Assembly (NCBI GenBank): GCA_032718475.1
Contig: JAUCBJ010002523.1
Coordinates: 124,001-188,000 of the forward strand
Reading direction: 5' to 3'
From: Nemertoderma westbladi
Taxonomy: Eukaryota > Xenacoelomorpha > Nemertodermatida > Nemertodermatidae
DNA: 64,000 bases
Shown here: positions 32,846-43,295 of the stretch, one piece after another
How the letters are laid out: each line of letters starts with the position of its first letter
Numbering within the stretch: position 1 is the first letter of the stretch
Notes under the pieces: generated by a model
Database searches by the model: none
The model's input: only the letters and a program-made list of their open reading frames with translations
Told to the model about the DNA's origin: nothing
Translations under genes and position numbers: made by a program

Positions 32846-33478
32846 ATGTTTGCCTCTACTCAGCCGTTAGAAATTGTATCAAAGTACAAATACTTAGGCC
32901 ATATTATAAGTTCTGATTTCTGCGATGATTTAGACATCAAAGCGCAGACTAGATGCTTTTATGCTCGATCTAATACAATTGTGTGTAAATTTAGTAAATG
33001 TTCTCTAGCTGTTAAACTGCGACTATTTGCAGCATACTGTGGAAACGTTTACTGTAATGCCCTTTGGTCCGACGTATATTTTACCCAGAATGTATTTAAC
33101 AAATTGAGGGTCGCACTAAATAATTCTGTGCGTAAGTTATTCGGGTTTGGTAGAATGGACAGTGCGAGCGGAATGCTTACTCAGCTCCGCATCAACTCCA
33201 TTATTCACACCCGTAGATTCTCATTGCATAGCCTATTTAAAAGAGTGTGTTTATCTACTAATAATGTATTACTAGCCATACGGCGATGTTGCTTATCTGA
33301 ATCCGCAATATTTTTGTCATATAAGACAATTAATTACTAACTTATATACTATTAATTACAACTTTATACAGTACTTACGTTGTTTTATCATTTTATATTT
33401 TATGTTGTGCTTCTTAAATTAATAAATATGTTTTTATTAACGAATTAAATAAATAAAAAAAAAATAAAATAAAATAAA
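32846..33478 (+). mobile_element. LINE I-like 3' fragment with A-rich tail
   Basis: Open frame to 33340 reading KYKYLGHIISSDFCDDLDIK, CNALWSDVYF and LRVALNNSVRKLFGF, which aligns with the post-RT region of LINE I (FNYLGHVISS, CNSLWASK, IRVAYNNCARLLF). The 3' part has AATAAATA and ends in an AAATAAAATAAAATAAA tail directly against LINE copy G. 5' truncated. Confidence 0.8.
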
Positions 33479-33479
33479 G

Positions 33480-35243
33480 ACCCTCTTACTAGGGCAAATC
33501 TGGTCCTGTAACTAGCCTTCGTTCTGGGATAAGGACGCCCTTGGTCCTGGATTAAGGACCCATACACTTAGCTGCAGGGGTAATGGCCTGGCCAGGCAGA
33601 TGGTGATCTACCAATGGCTGGTCAGGAGTTGAGTGTTCTCATGTCCACTCTGAGTGCACTTCACTGCGACCTGCACCTGGCAGCAGGGGTACAGGGCATG
33701 ACCCAGCCGATGAGCTGCACAGCCAATGGTGGGTCATGTACGCCAGAGTAGATATGGGTGATGGGCCTCATATCTGACTCCACTGCGACACCCACCCTGT
33801 GGAATGGCAAACCAGGGTGTGGTATTTGCCCCGAGAGCTGACTCGGCAAAAAAGCACCCCCCAAACCCCACTATGGATTACATTAGTAATGCGGAGGTCC
33901 AGCCACTAGAGGCCAGTGGAATGACTGGACACAATCGGCCTCACAGGCGATACCCCCTATTGGAGAGAGAGCGGCAAACAATTCTTTGCGTCCGTTTCCT
34001 GATGACCTTTCTGGCCCCAACCCTGGGTCACCAGGGAGGCCAGATTGTGAGGGGGAGAGGGATTCTGGAGTTGGAGGCTACTCTCATGTTCCACCCCGAC
34101 CAACAAAGCCATTGGTGAATCTGAGGCAAGTCACTAGACTAGCCTCAGTAAACACCCTAACACTCGGGTCCCCAATGCGACAAGGTGAGCTGACTGCCTT
34201 GGCAGATAAGCTTTCTCTTAGTGCAGTGGTTGTTCAAGAGCACCGAATGCAGACTGGACAGACTGATGAGGTTCTGATTGAGGACATGGGGGGCGGTTGG
34301 CGACTCGCCCTCGCTTCAGCAGATGATAGTGGCAATGGTGGAATTGGTCTATTGATGAATCTAACTGCACATGCAGCATTGGACAAAATAGACCAAATCT
34401 CTAACCGCATCATCCGTTGCCACTTCTCATGTTCTGGAAGACTGGCTAAGAAGTTTCCTAAGGTGGTTCTGATTGTGTGCTACTCTCCAACCAGTGTTGC
34501 CCCTGTAGAGGAGGTGGAAAATTTCTACCAGAATCTACAAGCTGCTACTGATGGGGTGGATCAGCATGCATTCTTAACATTCCTGGGAGACTTTAATGCA
34601 AGTCTACATCAATCACCTACATCGCCCTGGGTCTATAGCAATAGTGTTAACCGAAATTCCGTCCATCTTCAGGATTTTATCTCTGGAAATGGATTGTTTT
34701 CGGCTGGAACCCAGTTCAAGAAGCGAACTGGAAAGCTATGGACTCATAGTGGACCCAGTGGTCACAAGTCCCAGATAGACTATACATCCTGTTTCGTAGA
34801 AATACAGGAGCTCTATACAAGACTGTAATGCATTTACACTACGACCCTTCTCCAGTGATCACCGCCTTATTGTGGCCAAGGTAAGACTTAGTCTGCGTGC
34901 TAGCAGAACAACGAAATCTGCCTTGCCGCGGCATGACTGGTCCTCTCTGTTGCAACAGCCAAGTGTGAGATCCAGCTTCACACTACAGCTGAGCAACAGG
35001 TATGAGGTTCTTGCCTCTGAGGCGGCAGATCACTGTGAGGGCTATACTGCCTTCACAGAGGCAGTTAAGTTAGCAGCTGCAGAAACAGTTCCTGTATACC
35101 CTCGAAACAGGAAACGGGCCCCCTGGACTGACAACAAAATTCAGAAGTGCCGAAATGACCTCTACAAGGCGCAGAAAGAGTCCCGACTCAAACAGACTAC
35201 AGCGGCCAAGAATGCAGGTAAGGCTGCATCTAGGTCGCTGAAT
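33480..35243 (+). mobile_element. LINE A 5' half (copy G), endonuclease region
   Basis: The only copy with a long 5' leader (33480-~33960, no match in copy A). The coding part matches copy A from ~33960: SLRPFPDDLSGPNPG, GVQEHRM-type motif (VVQEHRMQTG), GDFNASLHQ and KSQID. Frame breaks near 33985 and near 34785 (GACTATACATCCTG versus GACCATATTCTG in copy A). It ends abruptly at 35243 against a different LINE fragment. It retains a 15-codon stretch at ~34400-34430 that copy A lost. Confidence 0.85.
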
Positions 35244-35336
35244 CTCAGAGTCGTTTACGGCATCAGTTAACCAGGTTTCCGTAACCGCGAGGACGTCGAT
35301 ACTGCGCGAACTAAGGAATTCGTCGAGATCAGGCAG
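35244..35336 (-). mobile_element. scrap of a third LINE lineage (endonuclease motif)
   Basis: The - strand reads NKLPDLDEFLSSRSIDVLAV then TETWLTDAVNDSE, the second endonuclease motif of CR1/L2/Jockey-type LINEs. Only ~31 codons remain, with a stop just upstream. Confidence 0.7.
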
Positions 35337-35425
35337 TTTATTCTAAGTGATTCACAATATTAACTAAGGATACGATCGTGCTCGGTTTAGGAATTGTTAA
35401 AATCAATTAAATTGCAAATATATAG

Positions 35426-38400
35426 TTACACATTAAAATACTCCAACACCCTGTTATGTTTAGATGTAAAACTCATGCCGGGTGTGTTATATGTTGAGGT
35501 AATAAATGAAACGTTTAGCATCTCAGCCAGAGTTAGTCCCCCCAAAGAAATCCGAGATTGTATTGAGTTTTTACAGTAGCGTGAGCTCAACAAAGAATTG
35601 ATTGATGGTAATGGATACTCCTCAGATACCCTGTTGAATATACTGCCGAGTCCTTGGTATCCATGGCGTGAGACACCATTGACATTCTCATCTAAAAGTA
35701 TCTTAAGAAGATAATGCAATCGAATATTTGGACAGGAATTAATTCGAAATATAATACTCAGAATCTCGCGATAGACACTCATTGATATCGGCAATATAGA
35801 TAGCAAACTATAACATTCAGTATTAGAGGCATATCGACCCAAATGTAATATACCTCTTACAACTTTGCGATAGGAGATATCTACTTGCTCCAATTGATAT
35901 CTCGTAATAATACCCAAGTAAAATCGAATCGCGTACATAATTGTAGGTATTGCATAGCCTTCCCAAAGCTTAGTTATAGTTTCGGTTGTATACCATCTTG
36001 TAGTCCATCCTTTGCGATGAAATGTATCAGATATACCATATATTAATTTATTAATTTCTTTAATAATGTCCTTCCTGTCATTAAATAACTTTACTCCCAA
36101 AAAGCTAATAGATATACTGGGTTCAAGGTACTTCCCATTTAGATAGAGTCCTCTTGTACATTTCTCCTTACTATTTTGACTAAAGCACATCCATTTCGTC
36201 TTTGTATGTTCTATTTCTAGACCCAACTGTCTTACTCCATCCCCAAATATTTTAGATAGTGTCTCAACTTCATTTACACTTGTGCACAGAATGAGGAAAT
36301 CGTCGGCATAGCAGATGGCACCTAACCATTGTCCTTCAATTTCACATCCAATACCAGAACCTTCCATACTGAAAATAATATCGGATGTATACAGATTAAA
36401 AAGCATTGGAGACAATCTCGAGCCTTGTTTTAAACCATTTGACACATGGAAACCATTTATATCCAGAAAGTTACCAAATTTACAAAACATTTCAGTATTA
36501 CTATAATAGCTCATTAGCAACCTCAATATATATGGATCCATAATCTCCACTAGTTTTTTAAAAAGTGTAAGGTGACTAACGGAGTCAAAGGCTGATGATA
36601 TGTCAACCTGACAGACATAAACTGGTGTACGTCTTTGATTGTAGTATTGCAGTGTTTCCAGTATAAGAGAAATTACAAGATCAGTCCCATTACCTTCTTT
36701 ATATGCCATCTGTAAACTATGTGTCACTGAACTACATTTAAATATGATATGGCATGCGACTAAACCCTCAAATATCTTACCAAAAATACTAACGCTGGAG
36801 ACTGGTCGATATGATGTTGATTTCAATGCATCCTTCACACCTCCTTTATATAAGCTACTAATCACTGTTTTCCCAAATAAAGAAGGCACTTCACCTAGAC
36901 GCATAGCCGCACTCAAGACTTCCTCAATGTATATGCTTAGCTGACATACATCTAAATGTTGAAGGTGCTCTGCTGATAAGGAGGCAAAATCTAAGGCCTT
37001 CCCCCTTGGTAAGGAGCGGATAATCTGTGCTATCTGATTTCGCCCGAAGGTAGGCATGGGGCCTACACATTTACTATCCAGTTTGTCCGTCATTTCTTGT
37101 AGCCCAGTAGTTTCCTCCTTTATATTAAACTTCTGCTTTAAATGGTTCCTAATGTCGTCTTTTAAATTCAATGGAAGTTCCTGGCTCCCAATTCCTTGAT
37201 TTCTAGAAAAACTTCTCCAGAAATTCCTTCTACTAGGGTTTATCCTCATTGTCACCCCTCTAACATTTTGTTTACTTAGTAAATTCCGTAGCCGTCGAGT
37301 ATTCCGTTTAGCCTCCTTAAATGCAATACCAAATTCATCACCATCCGTTTTCCCATTTTTTAGCCAGATGTCGTACAATTTTTTCGTTGTTTTTGAATGC
37401 TCGTTTAAACTCTTACTCCTTACTCGAAAATTCTTTGTGTACTTTCCAAGTTTAATTGCTGGAATGAACTTCACTGCCGATTTACTAATAATAGCCTGTA
37501 TATTTTCCATATATTCATTCATTTTATCTACCTTCCATGTTAAGACTGCACTTTCACCATCATTATTGAACTTAGACTGCAGTGCTTGTAACTCCACATT
37601 AACTAACTTTGCATAATTACTAATCTGTTCAGGTGTAGCTTTGTCCCAAGCACGTTTAGTTAACTTACGAGTTCGTAGTTGCGAATTATAATCCCCTCTA
37701 TATCTCGCTTTGTTTGGTAGTTTAAGCACCGACGTAATAGGTGAATGATCAGAGAAGTTTGAAGCTTCATCCCTAGCATGAACTTTGCCATTTACTAATA
37801 GTGAGTTTCCACATTCAGTAGATATTATATGATCAATATATGAATGACCCCTCCCATGAAATGTCACAACAGGTCCTGTGAATGTACCTAAGGTATCTGA
37901 GCATAAAAGATTCATATCCTTTACGAATCGGATCAAATGCAGTCCGTGTTCTGTTGGCTTAATCCTATTGAACCGCGGGCCTTGTGATGCCCCAACATCC
38001 GCATTGAGATCTCCTAGAATGAATGGTATCGATAGATTATTCTCACCCAGCAATAACTTTAACCTCCTCAAGTGACTTCCATATTCAGATATAGGTTTCC
38101 CAGAGTCTGGCGCATAACATGATAAGAATATAAAGGAGGTATCACAACCTGTAATGGATGCTTTAACTCCAACTATGTCATCTTCAGACTCAATTTTTGT
38201 TACCGTTTCGAAGATTCCTTTTTTGTATATAAGTGCTACGCCACCGGCCCCGCGTTTCTGAAAAGAATTCCGCATTTTCTTACTGATAGTATAAACACAA
38301 TCATATGTCCCTTTAATAGGATGCTTTATCTTCTGTTCAAACTCAGGTCCATCAAGCCAGTGTTCCTGTATAGAAAATATATCAGACTCCCCTAATAGTT

Positions 38401-38467
38401 TGTTGAAGTAATCCAAATTCCCAATCACTCCATGGCAATTAAATGTACCTATGCGAAGAATGCTCAA
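35426..38467 (-). CDS. LINE H endonuclease-reverse transcriptase, large open part
   Basis: 1013 codons without a stop. APE endonuclease: RIGTFNCHG (5-13), IQEHWLDG (~33-40), GDLNADVG (152-159), SYIDHI (209-214), SDHSPI (239-244). RT: GKALDFASLSAEHL (~489), SYRPVSSVSIFGK (~552), QVDISSAFDSVSH (620-632), NGLKQGSRLSPMLFNLY (677-693), GSGIGCEIEG (703-712), YADD (720-723). The C-terminal ~290 residues are a thumb and tail without an obvious zinc finger. All catalytic residues I can identify are present, so this was active recently. The annotated left start is not the native one; about 40 N-terminal codons lie beyond the foldback insertion. Confidence 0.85.
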   Translation of the reverse strand: MSILRIGTFNCHGVIGNLDYFNKLLGESDIFSIQEHWLDGPEFEQKIKHPIKGTYDCVYTISKKMRNSFQKRGAGGVALIYKKGIFETVTKIESEDDIVGVKASITGCDTSFIFLSCYAPDSGKPISEYGSHLRRLKLLLGENNLSIPFILGDLNADVGASQGPRFNRIKPTEHGLHLIRFVKDMNLLCSDTLGTFTGPVVTFHGRGHSYIDHIISTECGNSLLVNGKVHARDEASNFSDHSPITSVLKLPNKARYRGDYNSQLRTRKLTKRAWDKATPEQISNYAKLVNVELQALQSKFNNDGESAVLTWKVDKMNEYMENIQAIISKSAVKFIPAIKLGKYTKNFRVRSKSLNEHSKTTKKLYDIWLKNGKTDGDEFGIAFKEAKRNTRRLRNLLSKQNVRGVTMRINPSRRNFWRSFSRNQGIGSQELPLNLKDDIRNHLKQKFNIKEETTGLQEMTDKLDSKCVGPMPTFGRNQIAQIIRSLPRGKALDFASLSAEHLQHLDVCQLSIYIEEVLSAAMRLGEVPSLFGKTVISSLYKGGVKDALKSTSYRPVSSVSIFGKIFEGLVACHIIFKCSSVTHSLQMAYKEGNGTDLVISLILETLQYYNQRRTPVYVCQVDISSAFDSVSHLTLFKKLVEIMDPYILRLLMSYYSNTEMFCKFGNFLDINGFHVSNGLKQGSRLSPMLFNLYTSDIIFSMEGSGIGCEIEGQWLGAICYADDFLILCTSVNEVETLSKIFGDGVRQLGLEIEHTKTKWMCFSQNSKEKCTRGLYLNGKYLEPSISISFLGVKLFNDRKDIIKEINKLIYGISDTFHRKGWTTRWYTTETITKLWEGYAIPTIMYAIRFYLGIITRYQLEQVDISYRKVVRGILHLGRYASNTECYSLLSILPISMSVYREILSIIFRINSCPNIRLHYLLKILLDENVNGVSRHGYQGLGSIFNRVSEEYPLPSINSLLSSRYCKNSIQSRISLGGLTLAEMLNVSFITSTYNTPGMSFTSKHNRVLEYFNV

Positions 38468-38500
38468 CCTTTTACCATCCCCTTTATATCCACTTCCTGA

Positions 38501-40130
38501 GGGTCAGAGTAAAACGCGGATCCGGATCAGGATCCGGATTCTATCATTTAACATTGTCCCTATGGAAGTCGACTGAATTTACATTTTTAGGGTGTAATCT
38601 GCGGATCCGCGCACTGCTAAATTTACCGAATCCGTAACCGAGTGTAAAATGCGGATTGGCCTTTTTTTCAGATCCGGAACGGAGTGTAAAGCGCGGATTC
38701 ATATTTTAGGCTAAATCCTGAACGGAGTGTAAAACGCGGATTCATTTTTCTACTGAATCCGGGATTGGGTGTAAAATACGGATTCAGGTTTATTACAAAG
38801 TTTTATTAAATCCGGGAAGGGGTGTAAAACGCGGATTCAAGTTAATTTCCATGTTTTATTGGATCCGGGAAGGGGTGTAAAACGCGGATTCTAGTTAATT
38901 ACCAAGTTTTATTGGATCCGGGAAGGGGTGTAAAACGCGGATTTACGTTAATTACTAAGTTTTATTGGATCCGGAATGGAGTGTAAAACACGGATTTACG
39001 TTAATTATCAAGTTTTATTGGATCCGGAATGGAGTGTAAAACACGGATTTACGTTAATTACTAAGTTTTATTGGATCCGGAATGGAGTGTAAAACACGGA
39101 TTTACGTTAATTACCAAGTTTTATTGGATCCGGAATGGAGTGTAAAACGCGGATTCAAGTTAATTACCATGTTTTATTGGATCCGGGAAGGGGTGTAAAA
39201 CGCGGATTCTAGTTAATTACCAAGTTTTTATTGGATCCGGGAAGGGGTGTAAAACGCGGATTTGCGTTAATTACTAAGTTTTATTGGATCCGGAATGGAG
39301 TGTAAAACACGGATTTACGTTAATTACCAAGTTTTTATTGGATCCGGGAAGGGGTGTAAAACGCGGATTCTAGTTAATTACCAAGTTTTATTGGATCCGG
39401 GAAGAGGTGTAAAACGCGGATTTGCGTTAATTACTAAGTTTTATTGGATCCGGAATGGAGTGTAAAACACGGATTTACGTTAATTACCAAGATTAATAGG
39501 ATCCGGAATGGAGTGTAAAACACGGATTTACGTTAATTACCAAGTTTTATTGGATCCGGAATGGAGTGTAAAACGCGGATTCAAGTTAATTACCATGTTT
39601 TATTGGATCCGGAAAGGGGTGTAAAACGCGGATTCTAGTTAATTACCAAGTTTTATTGGATCCGGGAAGGGGTGTAAAACGCGGATTTGCGTTAATTACT
39701 TTTATTGGATCCGGAATGGAGTGTAAAACACGGATTTACGTTAATTATCAAGTTTTATTGGATCCGGAATGGAGTGTAAAACGCGGATTCAAGTTAATTA
39801 CCATTTTTTATTGGATCCGGGAAGGGGTGTAAAACGCGGATTCTAGTTAATTACCAAGTTTTATTGGATCCGGGAAGGGGTGTAAAACGCGGATTTGCGT
39901 TAATTACCAAGTTTTATTGGATCCGGAATGGAGTGTAAAACACGGATTTACGTTAATTATCAAGTTTTATTGGATCCGGAATGGAGTGTAAAACACGGAT
40001 TTACGTTAATTACCAAGATTAATTGGATCCGGAATGGAGTGTAAAATACGGATTACGTTAATTACCAAGTTTTATTGGATCCGGGAAGGGGTGTAAAACG
40101 CGGATTCAAGTTAATTAGTAAGTTTTAATG
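38501..40130 (+). repeat. left foldback arm, 53-bp tandem array
   Basis: About 30 units. The outermost part (38501-38800) has shorter, more diverged GGATCC/GGATTC units. Inner units alternate between GGAATGGAGTGTAAAACACGG and GGGAAGGGGTGTAAAACGC types, often in repeating order, implying block duplications. Confidence 0.9.
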
Positions 40131-40203
40131 AACAATTTATAAAACGCATATGCAATAAAGACCCAGACCCTCATCTAGTTACAATTATTAATTAGTGCAA
40201 TGT

Positions 40204-40386
40204 TTATTGTTCTTTAGTAACTTTTCTTGGCTTGCTGACTTTCCTGGTTTTTTTCTTCTCCGGGCTCGGGGTGCACGATGTTTGGGTAGTGAGTTCAAGC
40301 GGCTCAACAATGGCTGTATCATTGGTTGGACTCGGAATAACGAATCCCGTAAATGGAACCTTTACAAAGTCATCACTGTCATCCAT
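40204..40386 (-). CDS. small ORF in the foldback loop, possible cargo gene
   Basis: 60 codons from ATG (complement of 40384-40386): acidic N-terminus (MDDSDD), then a Pro/Thr-rich middle and a Lys/Arg-rich end (EKKKTRKVSKPRKVTKEQ). The stop codon TAA is embedded in AATAAA (complement of ~40202-40207), so translation stop and a polyadenylation signal overlap. A 13-bp palindrome CTGAACAGTTCAG lies ~45 bp upstream. The basic tail suggests nucleic-acid binding, but no known domain is recognised and it may be a chance ORF. Confidence 0.35.
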   Translation of the reverse strand: MDDSDDFVKVPFTGFVIPSPTNDTAIVEPLELTTQTSCTPSPEKKKTRKVSKPRKVTKEQ

Positions 40387-40892
40387 GTTTAATATGAAAT
40401 TAAATAAGAAATTATACTGAACAGTTCAGCCTCCATAAATTAGGAAGGCAGCAAGCTTGCAAGGCCTTAAATAGAAGACGCTATGATGCAGTACAAACTA
40501 CCGCCAGCTAGGCAGAACAGTGATTCTTGTTTGTAAGGGAGGTTGGGATGGATAAGCCAATCAGGGAACAGGACAGTAATCCTACCATACAATTGTCTAC
40601 AGAGCTGCTCTACCAGAGAGGTCACGTTCCCACGGTAGTATAGTTTTTCAGCTAATCAATATCTAATAATGTCTGACGGCCAAACATCACCATCGCCCTT
40701 ATTAATAATTCATTGGGAAGCATTGACCCCTATTAAGGTGTCCCCCAGAGCCGGATTAAGCTTATGTGTGGCCCCAAGACATAGACAAATTATTAAGGTG
40801 TCTATTAACTATTAAGGTGTCCCCCATTAATGTTTGTGTCCCTCATTAATGTGTGTACCTCATTAATAGTTGTGTCCCTCATTAACAAACTC

Positions 40893-42242
40893 AGTAATTA
40901 ACGTAAATCCGCATTTTACACCCCTTCCCGGATCCAGTAACACTTTATAATTAACCTGAATCAATCCGCGTTTTACACCCCTTCCCGGATCTAGTAACAC
41001 TTGGTAAATAAATTGAATCCGCGTTTTACACCCCTTTCCGGATCCATTAAAACTTGGTAATTAACGTAAATCCGTGTTTTACACTCCGTTCCGGATCCAA
41101 CAAAACTTGGTAATTAACATAAATCCGTGTTTTACACTCCATTCCGGATCCAATAAAACTTGGTAATTAACGTAAATCCGTGTTTTACACTCCATTCCGG
41201 ATCCAACAAAACTTGGTAATTAACGTAAATCCGTGTTTTACACTCCATTCCGGATTCAATAAATCTTGGTAATTCACGAAAATCCGTGTTTTACACTCCA
41301 TTCCGGATCCAACAAAACTTGGTAATTAACGAAAATCCGTGTTTTACACTCCATTCCGGATCCAATAAAACTTGGTAATTAACATAAATCCGTGTTTTAC
41401 ACTCCATTCTGGATCCAATAAAACTTGGTAATTAACGTAAATCCGTGTTTTACACTCCATTCCGGATCCAATAAAACTTGGTAATTAACGTAAATCCGTG
41501 TTTTACACTCCATTCCGGATTCAATAAATCTTGGTAATTCACGAAAATCCGTGTTTTACACTCCATTCCGGATCCAACAAAACTTGGTAATTAACGAAAA
41601 TCCGTGTTTTACACTCCATTCCGGATCCAACAAAACTTGGTAATTAACGAAAATCCGTGTATTACACTCCATTCCGGATCCAACAAAACTTGGTAATTAA
41701 CGAAAATCCGTGTATTACACTCCATTCCGGATCCAACAAAACTTGGTAATTAACGTAAATCCGTGTTTTACACTCCATTCCGGATTCAATAAATCTTGGT
41801 AATTCACGAAAATCCGTGTTTTACACTCCATTCCGGATCCAACAAAACTTGGTAATTAACGAAAATCCGTGTTTTACACTCCATTCCGGATCCAACAAAA
41901 CTTGGTAATTAACGAAAATCCGTGTATTACACTCCATTCCGGATCCAACAAAACTTGGTAATTAACGAAAATCCGTGTTTTACACTCCATTCCGGATCCA
42001 TTAAAACTTGGTAATTAACGTAAATCCGTATTTTACACTCCATTCCGGATTCACAAAATATATGAATCCGCGTTTTACACTGCAATACGGATTGCGTATT
42101 TCAGAATCCGCATATTACATACACTCAGTTACGGATTGTATGTAAATCCGGATCCGCCTTTTACACTCGCAAATCCGGGTCCTGATCCGTATCCGGATCC
42201 TGAATCCGGATCCGGATCCGGATCCGCGTTTTACACCTACCC
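40893..42242 (-). repeat. right foldback arm, inverted 53-bp tandem array
   Basis: About 25 units in reverse orientation to the left arm (AACTTGGTAATTAACGTAAA then TCCGTGTTTTACACTCCATT and CCGGATCC). It is dominated by the GGAATGGAGTG type, with the GGGAAGGGG type only near the loop, so the arms are not exact mirror images. Confidence 0.9.
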
Positions 42243-42335
42243 ACTTCCTGATAGTTTATTATAAGCAAGCTGTTTGGGCCCATCATTATCCATATCCATC
42301 TTGTTATTAGCTCCATTACAATCATTATTTTCCAT

Positions 42336-43155
42336 GCAAAATATCTTCCCATTAATATTACGTTGGTTAGGATATTAAGCCATATTTCATCATGAACACC
42401 AGCTGTTATTTTACCATTGCTTTTAATTTCGCGACAAAACAATGTCAAAAAACTAAATATATCGAATACCACATATAGAATCGATCTGAAATTTTGTAAC
42501 GCGATTATGAACCACCAAAGCAATGTACTTGCAAAATTTTATCAAAATCGCCAGGCAGGAAGTGCCTTAACCTAGATAATTATCAGTCAGTATGTCAGTC
42601 GTCAGTCAGTGTAATGTATCCTGAGATTTTTACAGAAAGTATCCCTGAGATTCTTACAGTAATTATCCCGCTGTCAAGCGGGCTCCTAAAAGTATATAAC
42701 GAAATAGCGACACAAAATAAGTTGTAATGCTGTAAGTATTTTACTATATTATTGCTTAAATAGTTACTGCGATTCCAATGTACCCTTCAATTCCTCCTTC
42801 TTCTGTCTTACTCAATGTTAAGAATTCAATGTTCTCAAATATTTATACGAAACTATAGAAAGAGAGCCGCTTAGCTACATAAATCAATATTGGATTCAGT
42901 TTCTTCACATTGAATATTTTACATTTTCGCCGGGAAAAAATAAAATCAATGCAATTATATAAGTTTATTTTACCCCCATGGAAAAATGGGCTTATTTTTC
43001 TCTCTTAGGAGTTAAAAAAAACAAATAGTATCAATTTCAGAATAAATAATTAGAAATTATAATGTAGTTCACTTTGGAACTGCACTTCTATATCGCCCCT
43101 AGTTTGAATCCCTAATAAAGCCTCCCTATAAACCCACCGACCAGAATATACTAAC
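42336..43155. other. no recognised gene; possible LINE H leader and SNAPC4 intron
   Basis: A - strand open frame at 42161-42523 overlaps the LINE H start and might be the end of an ORF1 in another frame, but no domain is visible. Nothing here continues the SNAPC4 reading frame convincingly beyond its exon ending at 43156. Confidence 0.35.
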
Positions 43156-43295
43156 AAGATTTCCGAAGGGTCGTTTAAACTTGGACGATCGACCCGCAAA
43201 TAATCTATTCCGGGCCTCCGGCACAAGTTTAACGTAGTGATCCTTTAGAAGTCGAGGGTTCCGTTGCATTAGTTTACCGATTTCTACAAACGATT
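43156..43295 (-). CDS. SNAPC4: SNAPC4 exon 10
   Basis: Residues 495-541: [20 protein letters not shown] then [15 protein letters not shown]. It completes the Myb repeat begun in exon 9 with matching phase. Acceptor TTTCCGTAG|AA, only ~20 bp from the edge of the satellite array; donor AATCTT|GTTAGT. Sequence similarity is weaker than for exons 8-9, so identity depends on phase and helix completion. Confidence 0.8.

Larger units (their letters stand above)
38501..42242. mobile_element. foldback (FB/TU-like) DNA transposon with tandem-repeat arms
   Basis: 3742 bp. Perfect 9-bp target duplication ACTTCCTGA at 38492-38500 and 42243-42251. Terminal inverted repeats: left GGGTCAGAGTAAAACGCGGA, right (complement) GGGTAGGTGTAAAACGCGGA. 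The left arm (~38501-40130) is a direct array of a ~53-bp unit (GGATCCGGAATGGAGTGTAA, then AACACGGATTTACGTTAATT and ACCAAGTTTTATT). The right arm (~40893-42242) is the same array reversed. A ~760-bp loop separates them. A 9-bp duplication and repeat-built arms match foldback elements of flies and TU elements of sea urchins, which have been linked to the Mutator superfamily. It is inserted in the LINE H coding region. Confidence 0.9.
35337..42335 (-). mobile_element. LINE H, near-intact but split by the foldback element
   Basis: A - strand element. The 3' UTR is about 90 bp (35337-35425). The ORF runs 35426-38491 and continues on the far side of the inserted foldback element at 42243-42335, where an in-frame ATG (complement of 42333-42335) is the best start. 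The two parts join in frame when the insert and one 9-bp target copy are discounted. No ORF1 was identified upstream of 42335. Confidence 0.75.
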
